The position numbers were made by a program, and so were the translations under genes. Shown here piece by piece: positions 41,109 through 49,949 of a DNA stretch of 64,000 bases; the stretch's first letter is position 1; every line of letters starts with the position of its first letter. This DNA is from a virus. The notes under the pieces were generated by a model, which made no database searches, had not been told where the DNA came from, and was given only the letters and a program-made list of their open reading frames with translations. The DNA is taken from IMG/VR virus record IMGVR_UViG_3300033553_000165, positions 32,897 through 96,896 of that record; one strand, written 5' to 3'.

Positions 41109-43018
41109 TATTGTCCCGTTCTAGAATTGTTTCCTGGAATGTTTGTATTTCTATTTTTAGGTGGTGCCGTCTTGTCTTCCAAAATAGAAACATTTACCGC
41201 ATTTCCAGTAATAATGTCCTTAAAAATTGAGCTAAAAATATCCACGAAACTTTGAGATCTGTTTGAGAAGTCGTTTATCGCCTCACTCACCGCTCCAACT
41301 CCTGAATTGGCATCGTTTACCATAGTGTCCCCATCTAAGGTTGACTTTCGGGTTTTCATTTCCTCTATGCCTTTACCTCTTAAAAGTTCGTCTGGATCGC
41401 CCCCTTTAGCCATATTCTCATAAATCTCCATATCCTTTTCACTTTCAGGATTGAACATTGAGTACCATACGTCATCCATCGCCATTTTATTTCCACCTGT
41501 ACGTTCCTGAATCATTTTAAACATTTCAGACATATACTCTGGGTCGTCTGGATTAAATCGAACCTTTCTTCGTAAGGCAGCTGGATCATCCGCAATTTCT
41601 GGATTGGCTCGCCTTGCCGCTTCTATCTTCCACATTTGAAGATTATCGCTTCCTCCTTCTCCTAATCCTTGTATCGTTTGATTAATGAATCCTGAAGCAC
41701 GTTCCCCTTTTCCGGAAAGACCTGCTGACTCAAAAGCTGCTAACATTTGTAAAGCTCCGTCGTTATCTACTACATCACGCTTGGAACGTTGTAAAGATAA
41801 AATTGTATTTTGAGCCGTTAATTTTTCTGTGAGTGTTGAAAGATCGTTTTCCTTTAGCGAACTTTTATCAATGGAAGTCAAGACATTCAAAACATCTAAG
41901 GCTATTTCGGTAGAGGATTCTTGACCCTCAACAAACCTTTCAAATTGGGAAAACATTCCTGAATCTCCGCCGAAGGCTTTTTGAAACGCAACGTCGGCAT
42001 AAGTTCTAGCTTGAAGATCGTCTCCCGCATTTCCTGAAGCTTGAGCCTTTTGATACATACTGGCTGAGAAGTCTTGGTTATTCATCCCCATCGCCCCTAT
42101 GTCGAAACGGTCGTTGAACCCTTCTCTGAATTGATCGTTAGACATCTCTCCAGTCATCGCTCCACCTCTCATAGCGGCAACGGGTGCTAGTCCTTCTCTT
42201 AATTTATCTCCGTGCCCTAACGTCTCCTTAACAATCATAGCGATGATTCCGGCTATGGTAAACCCTTTAGCCATCCCCGTTAGAGAACCTCCAGCTTGTA
42301 GACCACCTTGAACCGTTCCCATTAAATCTCCTCGTCCTGCAGAACCAGCAGCCATTAAAGGACTTCTGAAATCTATTCCGCTCATATCCGTCCCTTCCTC
42401 TTCCTGGTCGGGTCGTTTCATTTCACGGAGACGTTGATTATTTTCGTCTAATCTTTCTTGTATTGCAGCGACTTCTTCTTCGCTTCCGGCTTTATTTTGA
42501 AGATTTCTTAGTTCCCTATTTTCTCTGAGAATTTCAGCTTGCGGACCAGAATGCTCACTATTGTCTCTTTGCTTTAATTCACGTTCAATTTTAGAAGCAT
42601 CGGAAAGTTCCTTGTGGATATCCCGCAAGGTTTGATTCATTTCTTTTTCTACCGCAAGAAGTTCTGAAGATTCATCTGAATCTAATGATTTTTGGTCAGA
42701 TTTGAATTCGTCTTCGTATTTACCAAAGGTTTCCTTACTTATTTCACCACTGGCATACTTCTCTTGTACTTCTTCGAAATTTGTTTCAGTGATACTCCTT
42801 AAATCTGAATATTCCTCACGTATTTGGCCTTTTTGTTCTCGAAGCGTATCTTCACCAAGATTATTGATAGCATTTTTCTGCTGAGTGGGAGTCAAATCGC
42901 TCAGATTATTTACCTCACTGATATCCCTACCTAACTCCTGAGCCTTTTGACGTAATGAATCTAGCTGAGAACCTAGACCGTCGTCTCTCCCCCTTATATT
43001 TACACTAACCTCTGCCAT
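41108..43018 (-). CDS. Tape measure protein
   Basis: 636 residues. The first ~210 are a coiled coil rich in E, Q, K and R (QKAQELGRDISEVNNLSDL; LQNKAGSEEEVAAIQERLDE). A hydrophobic segment near 240-265 (GMAKGFTIAGIIAMIVKETL) is typical of tape measures that insert in the membrane. The remainder is helical and glycine-rich. Position after the tail-assembly chaperones and before the hub fixes the assignment. Its length should set tail length. Confidence 0.8.
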   Translation of the reverse strand: MAEVSVNIRGRDDGLGSQLDSLRQKAQELGRDISEVNNLSDLTPTQQKNAINNLGEDTLREQKGQIREEYSDLRSITETNFEEVQEKYASGEISKETFGKYEDEFKSDQKSLDSDESSELLAVEKEMNQTLRDIHKELSDASKIERELKQRDNSEHSGPQAEILRENRELRNLQNKAGSEEEVAAIQERLDENNQRLREMKRPDQEEEGTDMSGIDFRSPLMAAGSAGRGDLMGTVQGGLQAGGSLTGMAKGFTIAGIIAMIVKETLGHGDKLREGLAPVAAMRGGAMTGEMSNDQFREGFNDRFDIGAMGMNNQDFSASMYQKAQASGNAGDDLQARTYADVAFQKAFGGDSGMFSQFERFVEGQESSTEIALDVLNVLTSIDKSSLKENDLSTLTEKLTAQNTILSLQRSKRDVVDNDGALQMLAAFESAGLSGKGERASGFINQTIQGLGEGGSDNLQMWKIEAARRANPEIADDPAALRRKVRFNPDDPEYMSEMFKMIQERTGGNKMAMDDVWYSMFNPESEKDMEIYENMAKGGDPDELLRGKGIEEMKTRKSTLDGDTMVNDANSGVGAVSEAINDFSNRSQSFVDIFSSIFKDIITGNAVNVSILEDKTAPPKNRNTNIPGNNSRTGQ

Positions 43019-43037
43019 TAACTATGCGTTTAGAGAG

Positions 43038-43313
43038 TTAATACTTGGATATGTCCAAGTCGTCAAAGTCGGCATCTAATTCTTTTTGGGGAACCGTGTA
43101 ACCTTTAACCTCTTCTTCTTCCTTTTCGGAACCTAAATTGCGCATCATTTTATCCTCCTCATAGTCTATAAGCATATCTATGAAATTCATTTCACGATGC
43201 GCCTTACTTCCATAAGAAACATTGTATTTTTTACGCCACCAATAGTCAATAGGGAATTGATTATTCCATCTAACTATTTCGTTCTTAATCTTCCTTTTGA
43301 GGTTGTTCGGCAT
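43038..43313 (-). CDS. Tail assembly chaperone, second product
   Basis: 91 residues with RWNNQFPIDYWWRKKYNVSY and a C-terminal acidic part (DADFDDLDISKY). The W-W-R-K-K-Y pattern recurs in the second chaperone of other phages. It overlaps the preceding frame (43285-43656) by 29 bases in the +1 (equivalently -2) frame. It has its own ATG (MPNNLKRK), so either reinitiation or a programmed frameshift could make it. Confidence 0.6.
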   Translation of the reverse strand: MPNNLKRKIKNEIVRWNNQFPIDYWWRKKYNVSYGSKAHREMNFIDMLIDYEEDKMMRNLGSEKEEEEVKGYTVPQKELDADFDDLDISKY

Positions 43314-43656
43314 CTTCTTGGTTGTATGAGTATAAATCGTCTAACAACGGTTTGAACCAAGGGATAAAATCAGCTTTAAATATCTTCACAAGTTCCTTAG
43401 CTACAAAAGGATCAATATTTCTCCAGTTATCAATCTTAAGGTCTTTCCTAAGATCAGGAATTAATACGGAGAGATACGCTATGGTGTCTGCTACATCTAA
43501 GGCAAAACCGTGAGCCTTCAAATTGCTCATAGCCATATCTATATATTTCCCGTTTGTATATGCGATTTTGAAGGATTCTATGTCCATCAATTGTCCAACA
43601 TTAGGAAAAGGGATATTATATCCCTTTCCTCTAATTTCTAAATGTTTACTTTCCAT
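43285..43656 (-). CDS. Tail assembly chaperone, first product
   Basis: 123 residues, helical (VGQLMDIESFKIAYTNGKYI; LRKDLKIDNWRNIDPFVAKE), located between the tube and tape-measure genes where chaperones of the lambda G/GT type lie. It would coat the tape measure until tube assembly. The overlap with the second frame suggests coupled or frameshifted synthesis. Confidence 0.65.
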   Translation of the reverse strand: MESKHLEIRGKGYNIPFPNVGQLMDIESFKIAYTNGKYIDMAMSNLKAHGFALDVADTIAYLSVLIPDLRKDLKIDNWRNIDPFVAKELVKIFKADFIPWFKPLLDDLYSYNQEDAEQPQKED

Positions 43657-43670
43657 TAATTATGTATAAT

Positions 43671-44159
43671 TTAAACGCTAAATAAGATTGGCGTCATATA
43701 TTCAAAATCTACGTTCCTTCCGGAAATTTGACCTTCTGAGATATCAAACCCTTCCTTGGTTGAAAGTGCTCCTCTAACCGAAGCAAACACTTCGTACCTT
43801 GGAGTGATAATTCCGGTCTCTGGATCAATGGAGTCTTTAACCTTCTTCATTATATCAATAGTGATCCCCTCCTCCCGAAGCAGAACTGTATCAACGAACT
43901 CTTGAAGGTTATTGACTTTTCTTAGGATGGATTTTTTAGCCATCTCATCCTGCCCATCGAATTTTATTGAGTAGAACCCGCAATTTAGGTTTCCATTCCA
44001 ATCTAAGGCTGGAAGTTCTGAAGGTGTCAATTTACCGATTCCGGTAACTCGACCTCTACGAATACTTTCGTTCACCCTTATGTTCTTCATTTTACCGATA
44101 GCTACACCACCAACTTTTATTACCGCAAGTGGGGCTGTCATTACTTTGTCTTGTGCCAT
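43671..44159 (-). CDS. Tail tube protein
   Basis: 162 residues, beta-rich, with LAVIKVGGVAIGKMKNIRVN and ESIRRGRVTGIGKLTPSELP, as in tube proteins of P2/Mu/T4-like phages, then VFASVRGALSTKEGFDISEG and a C-terminal YMTPILFSV. It directly follows the sheath gene, the standard order. Subunits stack in hexamers to form the inner tube. Confidence 0.8.
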   Translation of the reverse strand: MAQDKVMTAPLAVIKVGGVAIGKMKNIRVNESIRRGRVTGIGKLTPSELPALDWNGNLNCGFYSIKFDGQDEMAKKSILRKVNNLQEFVDTVLLREEGITIDIMKKVKDSIDPETGIITPRYEVFASVRGALSTKEGFDISEGQISGRNVDFEYMTPILFSV

Positions 44160-44171
44160 TGTTTAAGTCTA

Positions 44172-46100
44172 TTATAAATTAGTATCTAACATAAATCCAG
44201 TAACAAACATTTTGTTTATCGGACCATTAGGAACGTATCCATATTCAACTGAATAAGAACCTTGCTCAAGCCTTACCGTTACATTCTCGAATTTGATTAT
44301 TAGGCTGCTTTCTCCGTCTTGTTGTGACTTACTTAGTAAGTAACCTTCAACGAAAGATTTAACGTCGGCAGGAGTCACGTTTCCTCTGTTTCCTCCGATG
44401 AACAAAGGTCTCATATTTAACACGAGCTCCTTATTCAATTGTGCACCGATACTCATAATCGAAATTTCAAAAGAAGTTCCGTCAGGATTTATTTGTTGGG
44501 TGTTTTTCTGTAAGGTATTTATTCCTTGATTCACTACGTGTCCAATTCCTGGAACAAAACGGTTGTGAAGAACCCCAGCTTGTAAGGCTCTTTCTCTGTC
44601 CTTTATTCCCAGACTATGAATGAAGTTCGTAATTCTTAAGGCTTTAAAGGTTAATGGCTCTTGCGGCTCTAAACCTCCTAATCTACCTACTACGTTAGCA
44701 GCGTGATAGAAAGAAGGAAGAACTTCCGTTCTACCTGTAATTGAATCTTCTTTAAGATTTCCTGAGTGAGCGACTATAACTCTAGCACTGTCGTAGAATT
44801 TAGCAATCTCTATTGAGCTGTTGGTATCTCCAGAAAATTTGGTTTCATCTAAACCTCCACCAATTACCATAAATTTATCGAATTCAGATTCATTTATGAT
44901 ATGGTTAAGGATTTTCATATTTTGAGCACCTTTAGCTTCGTCTCCAAATCTATCGCAAAGGAAATAAGTATTTTCAAGTTCACGAACCGATTGTAGAACA
45001 GCGTCCAAATCTTCTGGGCGATAAAGTTCAGTTCCTCCCGTAGCCATTACCATTTCAGTTGTAAGGTCTCCGGCAACTATTGTTCCCCCATTTACTTGAG
45101 TGTAGTTGTCTGCTAATTTGAAAGAAGCGTTGAAGTTGAAATTTGTAGATGCCCAAGCAACAATTTCATCTATGGTAGAAAGTTCTGGAGAACGAGCGAT
45201 AAAATTCGGAACCGCTCCGTCTTCTTCTATTCTTCCGTAAAGATATCCTGTTTCAGATTTACCGTTAAATGAACCTCCTGTTATTTCAATCATAAATTTT
45301 GCGGGGTCATTCTCACCTACTTTAATCTCCGCTCCGTAACCTTTTATGATTCTAGTCCCGTCTACACCTCCAGTGAAACTGGGAGCAGCTGTAGTCGTTA
45401 CCGTTCCGGAAGTTGTTATAGTTAAAGCATCCCCAGAGGCACCTGTATTTTGAGGAGCGAAAACTACTAAGTCAAGTCCTTCAATTTTTGCGGTGTAACC
45501 GTGAGTAGCAGTTCCTGCATTTATAGCTTCTAAAACCTTTTGCTTGAATTCAGCTGGAGAAGTACTGTCGGCTGTAACGTCAGTAGCGATAGCGATACTA
45601 TCAGCAGTTACAGTTAATGTAGCGGCAACTGCAACTGTAGCTCCATCAATCTTGATATACGCTTTCGCCAATCTTTCATTCATCATTCCGTTTCCAACTG
45701 TACCTTCGTTTCTAGCTATGAAAGAAACTGCACCGTTAGTTAAGGCTAAATTTATTCTTGCCCCAACGGTTTGTGCTGCTCTAGCTATATAGAGAACGTC
45801 CGGAGAAGGTGCTCCTACAAGTGGGTTGAAAATATATTCTGAAGCATCCCAAATCATTCCTCCCTTGACGAACCCCTTAAAGTCGTTTGGATTTTCGAAG
45901 GAATAAACAGAACCAAGTCCGTTAGCAAGTTCTCCGGCAACGCCTGAACCTCCACCCCAACCTGCACCGCTTCCCGTGTCGATTATCATTACATTCCCAA
46001 AAGGAAAGTTATTTGGTCTAGCTGTAACCCCACTTTTGGTTTGGGCATATACTCCTGGTTCAACTATTCTTTTACCACCGAAATTTACTACTATGCTCAT
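44172..46100 (-). CDS. Contractile tail sheath protein
   Basis: 642 residues. The N-terminus has FGGKRIVEPGVYAQTKSG, and the C-terminal ~180 residues (VGRLGGLEPQEPLTFKALRI, LNKELVLNMRPLFIGGN, LSKSQQDGESSLIIKFENVT) match the conserved sheath core. An inserted region (about 150-250) is A/T-rich and beta-like (TLTVTADSIAIATDVTADS), probably an exposed domain. It shows the phage is a myovirus. Confidence 0.88.
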   Translation of the reverse strand: MSIVVNFGGKRIVEPGVYAQTKSGVTARPNNFPFGNVMIIDTGSGAGWGGGSGVAGELANGLGSVYSFENPNDFKGFVKGGMIWDASEYIFNPLVGAPSPDVLYIARAAQTVGARINLALTNGAVSFIARNEGTVGNGMMNERLAKAYIKIDGATVAVAATLTVTADSIAIATDVTADSTSPAEFKQKVLEAINAGTATHGYTAKIEGLDLVVFAPQNTGASGDALTITTSGTVTTTAAPSFTGGVDGTRIIKGYGAEIKVGENDPAKFMIEITGGSFNGKSETGYLYGRIEEDGAVPNFIARSPELSTIDEIVAWASTNFNFNASFKLADNYTQVNGGTIVAGDLTTEMVMATGGTELYRPEDLDAVLQSVRELENTYFLCDRFGDEAKGAQNMKILNHIINESEFDKFMVIGGGLDETKFSGDTNSSIEIAKFYDSARVIVAHSGNLKEDSITGRTEVLPSFYHAANVVGRLGGLEPQEPLTFKALRITNFIHSLGIKDRERALQAGVLHNRFVPGIGHVVNQGINTLQKNTQQINPDGTSFEISIMSIGAQLNKELVLNMRPLFIGGNRGNVTPADVKSFVEGYLLSKSQQDGESSLIIKFENVTVRLEQGSYSVEYGYVPNGPINKMFVTGFMLDTNL

Positions 46101-46105
46101 AATGA

Positions 46106-46336
46106 TTATTGTTTATCTGTTTTATTAGAAGAAGCATTCTTTTTATTCTTAACCTCTTTTATTTTCTCAATTTTTTCTTTCTTTGTTTCCTTATACTCTA
46201 ACCGAATAACTACTTCAGTCTTCAAAGAGTCATACCATTCCTTTTCTGTTCTATCCTTCCCTTCGTGAAGTTTCGCCACTATTGAAGCGTCATTTGCGGA
46301 AAGTTTGTACTTTTTTGAAAATTCTTTTATAAGCAT
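46106..46336 (-). CDS. Small protein upstream of the sheath gene, 76 residues
   Basis: Residues 1-45 (IKEFSKKYKLSANDASIVA, EGKDRTEKEWYDSL) look like a small helix-turn-helix; the tail is lysine-rich (KKEKIEKIKEVKNKKNASSN). I associate this type of small protein with Bacteroidetes phage tail clusters but know no function. It lies 10 bases after the tail-terminator gene. Confidence 0.6.
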   Translation of the reverse strand: MLIKEFSKKYKLSANDASIVAKLHEGKDRTEKEWYDSLKTEVVIRLEYKETKKEKIEKIKEVKNKKNASSNKTDKQ

Positions 46337-46346
46337 AATTAGAAGA

Positions 46347-47054
46347 TTATTCGTTTACATTAGTTATAATACCTGTTGAAGCGAAAGTTTTAATTACTCT
46401 ATTTCTAAATAATTCCGGAACGTGTACTTCGTAGAAGAAATTTATACTAAATGATCTATGAAATATATGAGTCGGAACCTTATCGCTCTGAAGACTAACA
46501 TCGTTTCCTCCAAATTTAGGATTCCTCAAACCTGCGAGTTCAAGATGAGCATTTAAGCTAATAAAACAAGCTTTTATGAAATTATATATTAATAAGACTT
46601 CCAAAGTATTTTCTGAAGTTATCATAAGTTGATAAGTTGCGTCAAACTTATTGGTGAAGACCGCTTGATGATTTTGTTGAGTTGTTTCACCCTCCAAAAA
46701 TTCCGTAAGTATTCCATCTTGATAATTTTCATCAGCTCCAATACCTAATGGACTTCCACTTTCGCTCGGTAGAAGAATATGAATACAGCCCATTGCCGCA
46801 ACTTCTAAGTTGTATCCTAAATTTATTTCTACGTCTTTATTTATAAAAAGATCAACCGCTTGGTCGTAATGATTAAAGGTTTCTAAACTAATATCATTAT
46901 CATTTTCATCCTTCTTAAAAAATCTGTAAAGCATAGTCTCCGTTTCTGGGTATGCTACAAAGTCTTCTTTGAGTAATTTAAACATTGCCTTCAAAGTTTT
47001 ATACAAAACCATTTCCGGCATTATGAGTCCATATGAATTATTAGATACCGCCAT
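46347..47054 (-). CDS. Probable tail terminator protein, 235 residues
   Basis: Alpha/beta protein with IMPEMVLYKTLKAMFKLLKE, INLGYNLEVAAMGCIHILLP and SENTLEVLLIYNFIKACFIS. Tail terminators have this helix-strand-helix arrangement and lie between neck and sheath genes, as here. It overlaps the gp10-like gene by 14 bases. Assignment mainly by order. Confidence 0.55.
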   Translation of the reverse strand: MAVSNNSYGLIMPEMVLYKTLKAMFKLLKEDFVAYPETETMLYRFFKKDENDNDISLETFNHYDQAVDLFINKDVEINLGYNLEVAAMGCIHILLPSESGSPLGIGADENYQDGILTEFLEGETTQQNHQAVFTNKFDATYQLMITSENTLEVLLIYNFIKACFISLNAHLELAGLRNPKFGGNDVSLQSDKVPTHIFHRSFSINFFYEVHVPELFRNRVIKTFASTGIITNVNE

Positions 47055-47844
47055 AACCTAAATTTGCTAATGTTTCATCAATCGTATTATCTACTATCAT
47101 TTCAACGTCCGTTTCTGCCCTTGCCGCATCTAATAATTTGAAAGCTTTTATTCCTTTGTGTATCCAAGAATCTTCATCTGAGTTAGAACTAACTCTCCGA
47201 AAAGAAACGTAAGTATTTTGAGCAGCTTTATTATATGCTCCCGTGGTTTTTATCATACCCTCATAAATACTACTTTTATGTTTGTATTCTGGGATATCAA
47301 CGTTCTGGCTTGGAATAGTAATTTGCGCCCTACTTTGAGGAATATCGTATGGAGAAGGGATTCCGGCTTTACTTAACCCCTTATTAGCAGGTTGCGCCTT
47401 CATTACATTATAAACCGACTTAGGCATAATTCCACTGAAAGCAGCATTATCTCCTATGGTAGTAGGAACTCCGTGTCTGAATGGAATCGTTAAATACCAA
47501 TGTAAAGTTACGACCCCGTTAGCATCTGTTCTTGGTGCCCACTTAACTTTTGCGCTCTTACTATACCCTTCCTTCATATCGAAAGCATCGGCTCCCGTTT
47601 CTACCATATTATTTAAAACCCCGTTCAACTTAATAGTTTTTGAGAATTGGGAATTATCTATAATTTGGAGTCCGTTGATGTAATCGTTTCGGGTTGATCT
47701 TAGTTGATTTGAGGCTTCTAATTTCCAGTTCCTATATAGTTCGTCAGTAACCGCATTAACACTATTAGCAACGATAAGGTCGGCTGCGTTTTGAGGTAAA
47801 CTCAGCTCGGCTATTATATCGTCTATGTCAATCTCTACTCTCAA
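47041..47844 (-). CDS. HK97 gp10-like neck protein
   Basis: 267 residues. NNMVETGADAFDMKEGYSKS and the following YLTIPFRHGVP ... GIMPKSVYNVMK fit the gp10-like (head-tail joining) pattern, where a V-E-x-G-A-x-x-F-D motif is followed by a basic R-H-G. It would connect the head connector to the tail. Overlaps its neighbours at both ends. Confidence 0.65.
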   Translation of the reverse strand: MRVEIDIDDIIAELSLPQNAADLIVANSVNAVTDELYRNWKLEASNQLRSTRNDYINGLQIIDNSQFSKTIKLNGVLNNMVETGADAFDMKEGYSKSAKVKWAPRTDANGVVTLHWYLTIPFRHGVPTTIGDNAAFSGIMPKSVYNVMKAQPANKGLSKAGIPSPYDIPQSRAQITIPSQNVDIPEYKHKSSIYEGMIKTTGAYNKAAQNTYVSFRRVSSNSDEDSWIHKGIKAFKLLDAARAETDVEMIVDNTIDETLANLGYGGI

Positions 47845-48626
47845 GTTCTATCGTTCTCAATTAATTCAACTGCTTCTTTGTATTTTAAATTATCAAAAAG
47901 GTAATGAGCTTTCCTTGCTATCCCCGCAATAGGCATCTCTCTAAGTTGCTCTTCCGGTTTTTCGCAGTTCTTTTCTCTTACCTTAACGATATCCCTATTC
48001 ATATCTAAAATATGGTAGGTTTGCAGATGTCGGTATCTCACCGTCGCTACAATTTCATCTGTAGCTAATTGGAAGGCTGAACCAAGTATAATTTTTGTAG
48101 ATACGTTTGGATCTATGGAATAATCCGTTCCTTCAGCTAAATATCTCAAAGGTGTATTACTACCCTCAAAAATCATTATATCTTCTATTTGTAGAATATC
48201 GTAATTTGTAAAGAAGCAAACCACTCCACCTATTTTCTTACTTCTAAGAATTTCATTATAATAACCTTCTACATCTTGTAAAATTATCCTATCCATAAAC
48301 GCCAACTTGTCGACTGCTCTAGCTGTTACTCTAGCAGTTCCGGCTGTAGTTCTTGTCCAGTTTTCATATTTAACATCCGCTTGAATACTCTGAATAGCAA
48401 TTCTTGTTTCTGTCCTGTTAGCAAATAACCAACCTATTCCTAAACAATTATCGCAATCTGGAAGCGCTTGTCCTGCTCCTTTTACGGCGCAAGGACATTT
48501 GTAGGCTTTATCAATGAAGACGTCGTAACCTTTATCAAAAATAAGGGAGTCGAACCTTTTCGGTTCAAATCTTACCTGATGTTCTACTGATTCAGGTGCA
48601 GTTGTTTGTATTACCGCTTTTTTCAT
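47841..48626 (-). CDS. Head-tail neck protein with zinc-ribbon-like Cys cluster
   Basis: 261 residues. The cysteines CPC (44-46 region) and CDNC (58-61 region) in AYKCPCAVKGAGQALPDCDN form a zinc-ribbon-like pair. The rest is beta-rich (IIMLxx-type strands such as ILQIEDIMIFEGSNTPLRYL). It overlaps by four bases with gp10-like and by one with the adaptor gene, so it belongs to the neck. Family not named. Confidence 0.55.
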   Translation of the reverse strand: MKKAVIQTTAPESVEHQVRFEPKRFDSLIFDKGYDVFIDKAYKCPCAVKGAGQALPDCDNCLGIGWLFANRTETRIAIQSIQADVKYENWTRTTAGTARVTARAVDKLAFMDRIILQDVEGYYNEILRSKKIGGVVCFFTNYDILQIEDIMIFEGSNTPLRYLAEGTDYSIDPNVSTKIILGSAFQLATDEIVATVRYRHLQTYHILDMNRDIVKVREKNCEKPEEQLREMPIAGIARKAHYLFDNLKYKEAVELIENDRT

Positions 48627-49423
48627 TATAGCGTCTTAAACATCAATCCGAGATACTCTCCTCTCAATAATTTTAATCTATTTGCCAATTCCTCAGCGTA
48701 TTGTGCAGTTCTTCCTGAGAAGGCTCCTTTTCCTCCGCCTTTGGTAGTGCTATAAGTCTGAGAAATTCCATCTAAAGAAATAGATTGATTCCCGATTCCC
48801 GCACCATAAATAAGGTCTCCAATAATTGCTAACATTTGTATAGCAGCATATTTAGCAACCGTATCAATTAAATCGTGGGGCATCTCATCCGCATCCCATC
48901 CGGAAATATATTCCACTCTCCAGTAGTTCGGTATGTAATTAGTGCCGAAGAATCCCATATGGGGAGTAATTCCGGAAAATACAAAAGCGTGTTGAGTTTG
49001 AGCTGCTCCCCCTTCTGTATTAGGTATTAAGAATAAATTCCGAAATTTAGTTTTATCATTAGACCTTTTAATACTTAGCCATTCAGGTGGATAATTTACC
49101 TGTTGGATATTGTTAATCATTCCATTTAATTTCAAAGGTTCAAATATAGGGAATACCGTTTTAATGAAACCCCATTGTTTGAATTCTTCTCTGATGAAAT
49201 CTTGACTTTCTTCTATTACCTGCTTAACTAATTTTATCGAAAGATAATCTTCCAATTCCTGTTGAGCAGCCAATATCTTTTGCTTAATTGTTTCTTCCGA
49301 GATACTTCCTCCATTAGGATAACAAAGTGGGATTCCCGTCAAATACAGATTGACCAAATCTGAGGGACTTATTACCAGCCCCTCATTTTTGTTATAAGTT
49401 ATCTTCAGATTAACAGTTGGCAT
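48626..49423 (-). CDS. Head-tail adaptor protein (gp6-like)
   Basis: 265 residues. WRVEYISGWDADEMPHDLID, followed by VAKYAAIQMLAIIG, is the hallmark of head-tail adaptors, and the N-terminal helix QKILAAQQELEDYLSIKLVK fits. It would bind the portal ring. It lies two bases after the acidic HeH-like gene. Confidence 0.7.
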   Translation of the reverse strand: MPTVNLKITYNKNEGLVISPSDLVNLYLTGIPLCYPNGGSISEETIKQKILAAQQELEDYLSIKLVKQVIEESQDFIREEFKQWGFIKTVFPIFEPLKLNGMINNIQQVNYPPEWLSIKRSNDKTKFRNLFLIPNTEGGAAQTQHAFVFSGITPHMGFFGTNYIPNYWRVEYISGWDADEMPHDLIDTVAKYAAIQMLAIIGDLIYGAGIGNQSISLDGISQTYSTTKGGGKGAFSGRTAQYAEELANRLKLLRGEYLGLMFKTL

Positions 49424-49424
49424 A

Positions 49425-49865
49425 TTATGCGTTGTTTCTTAGGAATTTAATCATCAATTTTTCAGACTTTTTAAATTTCCGGTAAGATGGCTCTTTAAAT
49501 CCAGCGTCTTTTGCTAAATCAATAAGTTCCTCAAGTTTTAAACCCTCAAGACCGTCTTCTTCTTCCTCTGTTTCTTCCTTTTCCCCTTTTTCTTCGGTAG
49601 TTTCTTCCTTTTTAGGTTCAGGCTTCTTAGGAGTCTCCTTTTCGGTTTCTACTTCATCCTCTTCTTCATCTTCTTCAACCTCAATTTCTTTTACTTCTAC
49701 GGCACTAACGAAAGTTCCGTCGTGACGATTTAACAAAAGGTCAGCTACATTAGCCTCAACCTCAATGTAACCATCTTCACTAATACTAACTTCGCCCGCA
49801 ATAGGCAAGTTAAGTTTCTTTCCAAATAATCCAGCATTATTTGTTTTAATTTTTTGTTTGGACAT
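49425..49865 (-). CDS. Acidic protein with C-terminal HeH/SAP-like motif
   Basis: 146 residues. An N-terminal beta part (LNLPIAGEVSISEDGYIEVE), a long E/K/T linker (~75-110), and a C-terminal helix-extended-loop-helix-like segment LEGLKLEELIDLAKDAGF ... SEKLMIKFLRNNA. HeH proteins are frequent between capsid and connector genes in phages, with unclear function. The gene is the first after the capsid terminator. Confidence 0.6.
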   Translation of the reverse strand: MSKQKIKTNNAGLFGKKLNLPIAGEVSISEDGYIEVEANVADLLLNRHDGTFVSAVEVKEIEVEEDEEEDEVETEKETPKKPEPKKEETTEEKGEKEETEEEEDGLEGLKLEELIDLAKDAGFKEPSYRKFKKSEKLMIKFLRNNA

Positions 49866-49894
49866 AATTAAATTATTTAAAATTATACAATAAA

Positions 49895-49921
49895 AAAGGT
49901 GAGATTTTTGGTCTCACCTTT
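49895..49921 (-). terminator. Terminator after the major capsid gene
   Basis: Perfect 10-pair stem AAAGGTGAGA/TCTCACCTTT around a seven-base loop, followed on the minus strand by TTTTTTATT. It lies 29 bases after the capsid gene and 30 bases before the next gene, so capsid mRNA is probably much more abundant than neck and tail mRNA. Confidence 0.9.
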
Positions 49922-49949
49922 ATAATAGTTGTTATGATTCTTTTTTTAC

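Noticed and set aside
43285-43313. Classical -1 programmed frameshift in the chaperone overlap
   Set aside because: A -1 shift at the AAAAG run reads only a few codons to a TAG; the second frame is +1 or -2, so the usual mechanism does not fit.
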